A stretch of DNA of 64,000 nt from Lineolata rhizophorae (taxonomy: Eukaryota > Ascomycota > Dothideomycetes > Lineolatales > Lineolataceae), in NCBI GenBank assembly GCA_010093515.1, contig MU001680.1, forward strand, positions 138,318 to 202,317, given 5' to 3'. Below are positions 58,127 through 64,000 of the stretch, one piece after another. Position 1 is the stretch's first letter. Each line of letters starts with the position of its first letter. The position numbers and the translations under genes are program-made. The notes beneath the pieces were generated by a model. The model did not search any database. It saw nothing but the letters and a program-made list of their open reading frames with translations, and had not been told where the DNA came from.

Positions 58127-59449
58127 TCATTTGCTGGAGCGCGCAATGAGCCACTGCAGCACGGCATCCAAATTGGTCTCCTCCTTTGCGCTAATGCCGT
58201 AGCAGCTCACTTCGCGATGCGTGACGGCCTTGAGGTTCAGCGCGTCGATCAGCTCGTCGACAGTCATATGTCCGGCGAGGTCGGACTTGTTGCCGAGTAC
58301 CAACAGCGGGATGCCCTCTAGCGCTGGCTTCTCGAGCAATATCATGAGTTCTTCTCGAGCAACTGGGATGGCGTCACGGTCCGCCGAGTCGACGATAAAC
58401 CTGGATTCTTGTCAAGCGGGCGTTCATTCGGAATTCGAAGACAACGAAGACGGCACTGACACTATTGCGTTTACTCCACGGCAATACCGTTCCCACATGG
58501 CCCGGAACCGCGGTTGTCCACCGAGATCCCAACTGCGATCATATATGCGGTCAGTACGAGGATTATGTGGCCGAGTTCCGGAGTCTTGGTCTATTGCTGG
58601 ACATGCCAAGGGTCTCTCTTTGCCAAGTTGACGTAAAGCCAACTTGACCGTGACGAATCTCGATTTCAGTTGAATCAATTCACTCTTACCATTTCAAAGT
58701 CACATGTCCTTTCTGGACTCGTTTCATGTTAAAGCCGACTGTGGGGATCGAGCTGCCGTTGATGCTTGGTCAGTCACTCATTCACTCTGGCACCAATTTC
58801 CTCCGGCCCCCCCGTCTCGTCGCCCATTGAAATAAACGGAGCGCGAAGACCAAGTTCGATCACTGTCAGACTCACTCGATGGTAAATTCGCCGCCCTGTC
58901 AAAAAAAAAAAATTAGTTGACGTTATCCCGCTCAGGCCGCGCCCAAAAAAAAAAAAGAAAAGAAAAGAAAAGACTCGCGACTCGCCGCGACTCGCCGCGA
59001 CTCGCGAACCCGGACTCGAAAAGCAAAAGTGACCCCATGACTGCCGCCCGGCGCAAACGAGCAACTCCACCGCACCGTCGCACGGCCGTCCGCGGCTTCC
59101 CGAACGAGAAATCGCACTCACCGCCAGAACGCGCAACAACGACGTCTTGCCCGCGTTTTGCAAGCCGATCATCGTGATGTCCATCTCAGTCGCCCTGTTG
59201 TCCAGCGCCCGTCAGTCCTTTGCGATCGATGCGACGAACGCATGCGTCCACGGCGCTCGCAGCTCCCATCACCTCGGCGAACATGTGCGCGATGCCCCGC
59301 AGTGAGCATCGCGGCGCGTACGGAATCACCGCCGTGAAGGCGCCGAACACGCAGCAGCGAGATACACAAAATGGGATGGGGCAAAATGGGTATTCATACC
59401 AGAAGAGGCCGAGCAGCCAATCATAGATGCGCCTGAAGAAGCCCGCCAT
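58127..59449 (-). CDS. ARL8: Small GTPase ARL8
   Basis: Arf-like GTPase of the lysosome/vacuole and endosome system; in animals it links lysosomes to kinesin. Predicted 183 residues (human ARL8B is 186). Exons in transcript order: 59400-59449, 59122-59194, 58876-58895, 58690-58752, 58461-58532, 58127-58400. Phases fit throughout and the introns are 205, 226, 123, 157 and 60 bp. The N-terminal amphipathic helix is [17 protein letters not shown], with no Gly2 for myristoylation, as expected of ARL8. P-loop: [11 protein letters not shown]. Switch I region: [12 protein letters not shown]. Switch [18 protein letters not shown]. Base recognition: LGNKSDL. The C terminus is [11 protein letters not shown]. 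Exon 3 is a 20-nt microexon (GGEFTI plus two bases) after a poly-T acceptor. It is head to head with RPA135. Confidence 0.96.
58876..58895 (-). other. ARL8: 20-nt microexon of ARL8
   Basis: Encodes GGEFTI and the first two bases of an Asp codon. The acceptor is preceded by a run of about ten T and CAG, and the donor is GTGAGT. Required to keep frame and to supply the conserved LRVLAGGEFT..DSIPTVGF sequence. Confidence 0.9.
58957..59012 (+). repeat. A/G-rich run and GACTCGCCGC repeats within ARL8 intron 2
   Basis: AAAAGAAAAG-type repeats are followed by about three copies of a GACTCGCCGC-like 10-mer. Both lie inside the 226-bp second intron of ARL8. Confidence 0.6.
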
Positions 59450-61347
59450 GGTGGATATCGAGACGCGGTCGCGGTTGGGCAAAGGCTAGGTGAGGGATCG
59501 GAAGGGCAAAAAGGCCAACGGCGTATGGACGGAGAGAGGAGCGCGGTGGCAGGTGTGCAGGTACGGCGGCGGGAAGGCGGTGCGGTCCCTCGGGAGCCAG
59601 TAGAAGAGTGATGGTGGGAGGTTTTGCGGGAAGGCGCCTGGGCCTCGCGAGACAAGCGTGGGAACCCCGGTCGGTGCGGGGCCCGTGTGGTCTTTCGCAG
59701 GGCAGGAACAGGGTGAAACAAGGCGGGCAGAAAAAGAGCGCCGATGCACAAAAGGCCCAGAAAAACAAAAGGAAGAGTCGGGAGAGCCTTGGGAATTTTT
59801 GCGTCTCGCTTTGCTCCTCGTGCGCTTGACGCGCGGGAAGGAGCTGGGTGCTGCGGCGGCGACGGCGCCTCTCGGACAGTGGCTGCCTGCGCCTCTTGCG
59901 GCGGGCGTCGCTAGATTTAGTAGTAGGGTGCCGCGGCGGGACAGCGACAGGGGACCTTTTGGGCTTGGTGGTGGTTAGGCCGTGAAGCGAGCAAAAGGAG
60001 AGAGAACGAGGAGGAGGAGGAGGAGGAGGAGGATGCTCCGGCCCGGTCGTGGCGTGGCCTAGGATCTTGCTGTTGCCGGCGGGCTTCTTGCGGCAGCAAG
60101 CGGAGGCGATGGCGATGGCTTTTCAGTTCCGTGAACGGTGTGGAGGTGGAGCGCGGGAGCTTTGGGTGCTACAGGCCCGCAGCAGCAGCAGTATGTAGCA
60201 CGAGCGGCGCTTTGGCGGCGGCTTTGGCGGGCAGGCGGTAGCACCTAGGCAAGCGCAGCTGAGCGGCGGGTCCCGCGGTGGAGAAACGCGAGCTCCGGCG
60301 AACGAGCGATGGGCGCGGACCGCTCTGCAGCCAGGGAGCGTCGTTGCCGTGCGTGTGGTGTGCTAGTATGTAAAATGGAAAGTAGATTGTAATCCCGCGC
60401 CGCACACGTGCGCTTTTTCTTCGCCGCAGATAATTGTCGTCGGTGGTGGTGGTGGTGGGGGAGGGGTGTCGTGGGAATATGGCCAAGGGAGACGGTCTGC
60501 CGCTGCTCGTTTTCTTTTTTGTTGCAAGGGCCCCAGGTAGGTGAGCGCCCAGATGACAGCCCTGTGGATGACGGGCCAATATGGACGAGGCACGAACAGG
60601 AAACGGGGTACGGGCGATGGCCGGGGGAATGCGCGGATGGCGGACGCCCCTGGCTGCGTCTGGTAAAGCTGGGCTGCTACCGGCGGGCTCAGCACGCACA
60701 TGGGACAGACGCACAGAGCACACGCAGGAAGCAGGACGCGGGCGGCGGGCGTCGGGGGGGAGGGGCGTGGGCGGCGGCGGCGGCGACGGACGCGCTTGCA
60801 GGCACACGGGACTTGCTGCCGATGCTGCTGGCTGCTAGGGCGAGGTGCGGAGCGGACGGGGGGTGGTTGGCATGGAGCACAAGCTGCGGGACGGGCACGG
60901 CGTCGGGCGGGCTTTGCCGGGCGCAAGGGCCGAGGCGGCCGTGCGGGCGGTGAGTGGGCGGGACGGCTAGAACTCGTGTGTGGTGGGCTGCCCGCCCGAG
61001 TCGCCGGGGCTTTGTGCTTATCGTCACGTGATGATACGGAGAGCCTGGCCCTCGGGCCGGTGGCAGTGCCAAGATTCTGGCTTGCAGGAACTTTTTTTTT
61101 GTGCGCTTCGCCGGCTGGTTTTGCTAGATGAGGCCGGCGCGATGTCGGGCGAGTTTGTTTGCAGTATCTACAATTGCGTGGACATTTAGGCGTCCTTTCT
61201 CTGTACCTTGACTCTTGCAAAGGCTGAGATGCATCATATTTTTTTCTTCCAGTGGGTTGTGAGCTCTCCACTCACTTAATCCTGTCCCGATTGCGAAGAT
61301 CTTCCTTGCCGCACTCACTGTTTCCAACCGCTTGTCACCACTCCACA
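59450..61347. promoter_or_regulatory. Divergent region ARL8/RPA135
   Basis: 1.9 kb between divergent starts. It contains a GAG triplet run (60008-60033), a GGTGGT run near 60437, and TCACGTGA at 61024-61031. A 302-codon minus-strand frame (60363-61271) is Pro/Arg-rich with no domain and is judged spurious. Confidence 0.5.
61024..61031. promoter_or_regulatory. TCACGTGA E-box upstream of RPA135
   Basis: Exact palindromic CACGTG core about 320 bp upstream of the RPA135 start. CACGTG-binding factors are known at ribosome-related promoters in several fungi; a role here is inference. Confidence 0.4.
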
Positions 61348-64000
61348 ATGGCGCCCACGGCCACCAACACCAATTGGGGTGTCGAATTTGACACCGCCCG
61401 GCGAGAAAAGCTCTTCCGCAATCCCCCAAAAGACCGTACCGCATACCCTACCCTTGCCGCCGCCATCGAACCACACACCCACTCCTTCAACGAGATCTTC
61501 CGTCGAGGCGGCCTCTTAGAACACGCCCTCGAAGACATCGGCACCAAGACATTCCTAGATGGCAACCCTCTCGGGGTGCCCTCGGAGGACGGCACTCCGC
61601 CGCCACTGCGCAACCGACTGAGCCTGCGCATCCGCGACGTCTTCCTCGACAAGGCGACGCTGCCGGCAACGAACAAGTTCCAGGCGCAGCACCGGGAAAT
61701 CCTGCCGGCCGAGTGCCGCGAGCGGCACGCGACGTACCGGGGCAAGATGCGTGCGAGGCTCGAGTGGCAGGTCAACGGAGGGGAGTGGCGCGGCAGCGTG
61801 CGCGAGCTGGGCAACGTGCCCGTTATGCTGCGGTCCAACCGGTGTCACCTCGAGGGCATGGCGCCGGCGCAGCTGGTCGCGGCCAAGGAGGAGTCCGAGG
61901 AGCTCGGCGGCTACTTCGTCGTCAACGGCATCGAGAAGCTGATCCGCATGCTGCTGGTCGCGCGCCGCAACTTCCCGCTCGCCATCTCGCGCCCGTCCTT
62001 CCAGAAGAGGGGCCCGAGTTACTCCACGTTCGGCATCCAAATCAGGAGCGCGAGGCCGGACCAGACGACCCAGACGAACGTCCTGCACTACCTGAACGAC
62101 GGGAACGTGACGCTTCGGTTCTCGTGGCGGAAGCAGGAGTTTCTCGTGCCAGTCATGATGGTTTTGAAGGCACTTGTGGAGACGAACGATCGTGAGATCT
62201 TCGAGGGGATTGTCGGCGCGGCTGGTTCGAAGGGATTCGAGGAGAGGCAATTCGTGATCGATCGAGTTGAGCTGCTGCTGCGGACATACAAAGCTTACGA
62301 ATTGTATGGGAGAGAAAAGACAAGAGCATATCTCGGGAAGCGGTTTAAAATTGCCCTTCAGCTTCACGAAGAGACGCCAGACGAAGAAGCCGGGACGGAG
62401 TTCCTGCGAAAGATCGTACTACCACACTTGGGTTCGTCCAACGTTACAGAAGCCCAGGACACAGACAAGTTCAGAATGCTTCTATTCATGATAAGGAAGC
62501 TCTACAGCCTTGCCGAGGGTGAGTGTTCGGTCGACAATCCTGACGCTGTTTCTACTCAAGAAATATTGCTTCCGGGATTCCTATACGGGATGCTGTTGAA
62601 GGAACGCTTGGAGGAGTATCTGAACAACATACGCGGTGCTCTTTCCGAATGGTCTCGAAACAACAACTGGCAGCCATTCACTGGCGAGCAGTTTAGGAAG
62701 GAGTTCGAGTCAAAGATACTTCGGAGGATGAACGAAAACATTGGCCAAGCATTGGAATACTTTCTCTCCACTGGAAACCTCACCAGCCCGACCGGATTGG
62801 ACCTCCAACAAGTATCTGGGTTTACTGTCGTTGCGGAGAAGCTCAACTTCCTTCGGTTCATTAGCCATTTCCGAATGGTTCACCGAGGTGCTTTCTTCGC
62901 TGAAATGAAAACGACGACCGTAAGAAAACTGTTACCGGAAAGTTGGGGGTTCTTGTGCCCTGTGCACACACCTGACGGAAGCCCTTGTGGATTGCTCAAC
63001 CACTTCGCTCACAAATGCAAGATTGCAACGAGGGGGGTTGATGTGTCGACAATACCTCGTCTAGTGTCTCAGCTTGGTTTAACGAACACAACAGCGGTTT
63101 CGCTATCCGAAAGCGTTGTTGTTCAACTTGACGGTCGTGTTCTGGGTTTCTGCTCACCAAAACAAGCCAAAATTATCGCCGATACGTTGAGGTTCTGGAA
63201 AGTTGAGGGGACGCACGGTGTACCACGCGAACTCGAGATCGGATATATTCCAAATTCGGACCGTGGGCAGTATCCGGGCATTTACATGTCTTCTACGCCC
63301 GCTCGAATGTTCCGACCGGTCAATTACTTGCTCTTAGACGAATTAGACTTTGTCGGGCCCTTGGAACAACCGCACATGTCAATCGCGTGCGTCGAGGAAG
63401 AGATTACCCCCAAAGAGCACACGCACGTTGAATTTGACCCGACACACATCCTTTCAATACTCGCAAACATGACTCCCTTCTCCGATTTTAATCAGTCGCC
63501 CAGGAACATGTATCAGTGCCAAATGGGGAAGCAGAGCATGGGCACACCTGGGACCGCCATACGCTACCGTACTGACAATAAGACATATAGGCTTCAAACA
63601 GGCCAAACTCCAATCGTACGGCCTCCGCTCCACAATGAGTATGGTTTTGACAACTTTCCCAATGGTATGAATGCCGTTGTGGCCGTCATTTCCTACACGG
63701 GGTATGACATGGATGACGCTATGATAGTGAATAAGCATGCACACGAGCGAGGGTTTGCGCATGGCACCATTTACAAGACGAAGAAGATCGACTTAGATGA
63801 GTCGAATCGAAGAGCCAAGACGTCCAGAACCATTACCAAGCTTTTCGGGTTTGCTCCTGGCGGTCTCGTTCGTTCCCAGTGGCGGGAGAAGCTAGACGAC
63901 GACGGCCTGCCACACATAGGATCTTTTATTCGCCAAGGCGACATCATCGCTGCCTCGCACAGCGTCACGTACAACCCTGTTTCACGAATATACGAGAACA
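61348..64000 (+). CDS. RPA135: RNA polymerase I second-largest subunit (partial, 3' end outside window)
   Basis: Forms, with the largest subunit, the catalytic core of RNA polymerase I, which transcribes rDNA in the nucleolus. 884 codons are visible in one uninterrupted exon; the full protein is normally about 1200-1250 residues, so the C-terminal quarter lies beyond the right edge. Start: MAPTATNTNWGVEFDTARRE after a C/A-rich leader. Landmarks: protrusion and lobe region (GSVRELGNVPVMLRSNRCHL, then EELGGYFVVNGIEKLIRMLL), fork region (GAFFAEMKTTTVRKLLPESW and GFLCPVHTPDGSPCGLLNH), and hybrid-binding domain (NAVVAVISYTGYDMDDAMIVNK, about residues 775-797) with the conserved acidic pair. The A135-specific fork sequence FFAEMKTTTVRKLLPE separates it from the Pol II and Pol III paralogues. 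The absence of introns over 2.65 kb contrasts with the neighbouring ARL8. Confidence 0.98.
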   Translation, partial: MAPTATNTNWGVEFDTARREKLFRNPPKDRTAYPTLAAAIEPHTHSFNEIFRRGGLLEHALEDIGTKTFLDGNPLGVPSEDGTPPPLRNRLSLRIRDVFLDKATLPATNKFQAQHREILPAECRERHATYRGKMRARLEWQVNGGEWRGSVRELGNVPVMLRSNRCHLEGMAPAQLVAAKEESEELGGYFVVNGIEKLIRMLLVARRNFPLAISRPSFQKRGPSYSTFGIQIRSARPDQTTQTNVLHYLNDGNVTLRFSWRKQEFLVPVMMVLKALVETNDREIFEGIVGAAGSKGFEERQFVIDRVELLLRTYKAYELYGREKTRAYLGKRFKIALQLHEETPDEEAGTEFLRKIVLPHLGSSNVTEAQDTDKFRMLLFMIRKLYSLAEGECSVDNPDAVSTQEILLPGFLYGMLLKERLEEYLNNIRGALSEWSRNNNWQPFTGEQFRKEFESKILRRMNENIGQALEYFLSTGNLTSPTGLDLQQVSGFTVVAEKLNFLRFISHFRMVHRGAFFAEMKTTTVRKLLPESWGFLCPVHTPDGSPCGLLNHFAHKCKIATRGVDVSTIPRLVSQLGLTNTTAVSLSESVVVQLDGRVLGFCSPKQAKIIADTLRFWKVEGTHGVPRELEIGYIPNSDRGQYPGIYMSSTPARMFRPVNYLLLDELDFVGPLEQPHMSIACVEEEITPKEHTHVEFDPTHILSILANMTPFSDFNQSPRNMYQCQMGKQSMGTPGTAIRYRTDNKTYRLQTGQTPIVRPPLHNEYGFDNFPNGMNAVVAVISYTGYDMDDAMIVNKHAHERGFAHGTIYKTKKIDLDESNRRAKTSRTITKLFGFAPGGLVRSQWREKLDDDGLPHIGSFIRQGDIIAASHSVTYNPVSRIYEN

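Noticed and set aside
60363-61271. 302-codon minus-strand frame between ARL8 and RPA135
   Set aside because: Low-complexity Pro/Arg-rich translation of a GC-rich promoter region; it covers simple repeats and shows no domain.

Overview
The window is nuclear DNA of a filamentous ascomycete (Pezizomycotina; a Sordariomycete is my best guess, by general resemblance only). The reasons are short GT-AG introns of about 50-230 bp with CTAAC-like branch sites, GC-rich coding DNA, kilobase-scale intergenic spaces, pyrimidine-rich leaders and a typical fungal gene set. I support twelve protein-coding genes. Exon models were built by joining reading frames at splice sites so that phase and family sequence agree at each junction. 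No RNA gene, CRISPR array or intact mobile element was recognised. Layout, left to right: 1-7.6 kb has no gene I can support and holds an AT-rich island (about 2.96-5.94 kb) that looks like decayed or repeat-derived DNA. 7.6-11.7 kb (+) is a full-size ABCG transporter (NBD-TMD-NBD-TMD, like yeast Yol075c). 12.9-15.9 kb (+) is a Ser/Thr-rich, probably secreted protein whose first exon encodes a signal peptide; its 991-bp first intron carries a separate long open frame. 18.7-21.4 kb (+) is a tandem CCCH zinc-finger protein. 23.8-26.1 kb (-) is the actin regulator AIP1, divergent from SEC24 (26.9-29.8 kb, +), the COPII cargo adaptor. A 7.3-kb gene-free stretch with G-quadruplex-like runs and a pyrimidine-rich leader precedes a C2H2 zinc-finger transcription factor with long glutamine tracts (37.2-40.2 kb, +). 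43.1-45.3 kb (-) is an FAD monooxygenase with a GC-AG intron, divergent from a LaeA-type SAM methyltransferase (46.3-47.9 kb, +). 48.5-51.0 kb (-) is a kinesin-10/Kid-like motor with C-terminal helix-hairpin-helix motifs. 52.5-54.1 kb (+) is a second Ser/Thr-rich secreted or cell-wall protein. 54.1-58.1 kb is gene-free and holds two blocks of imperfect tandem repeats. 58.1-59.4 kb (-) is the small GTPase ARL8, divergent from RPA135 (61.3 kb to the right edge, +), the second-largest RNA polymerase I subunit, which is cut by the window end. How they work together: most genes are conserved housekeeping functions (membrane traffic: SEC24, ARL8; cytoskeleton: AIP1, kinesin; rRNA transcription: RPA135) and form no pathway. 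Three head-to-head pairs may share promoters (AIP1/SEC24, monooxygenase/methyltransferase, ARL8/RPA135). The monooxygenase/methyltransferase pair is the only one with a hint of a joint metabolic role, and that is inference. The points most worth a second look are the open frame inside the long intron of the secreted-protein gene, the GC-AG intron, the Kid-like kinesin, and the repeat blocks near 55 kb.
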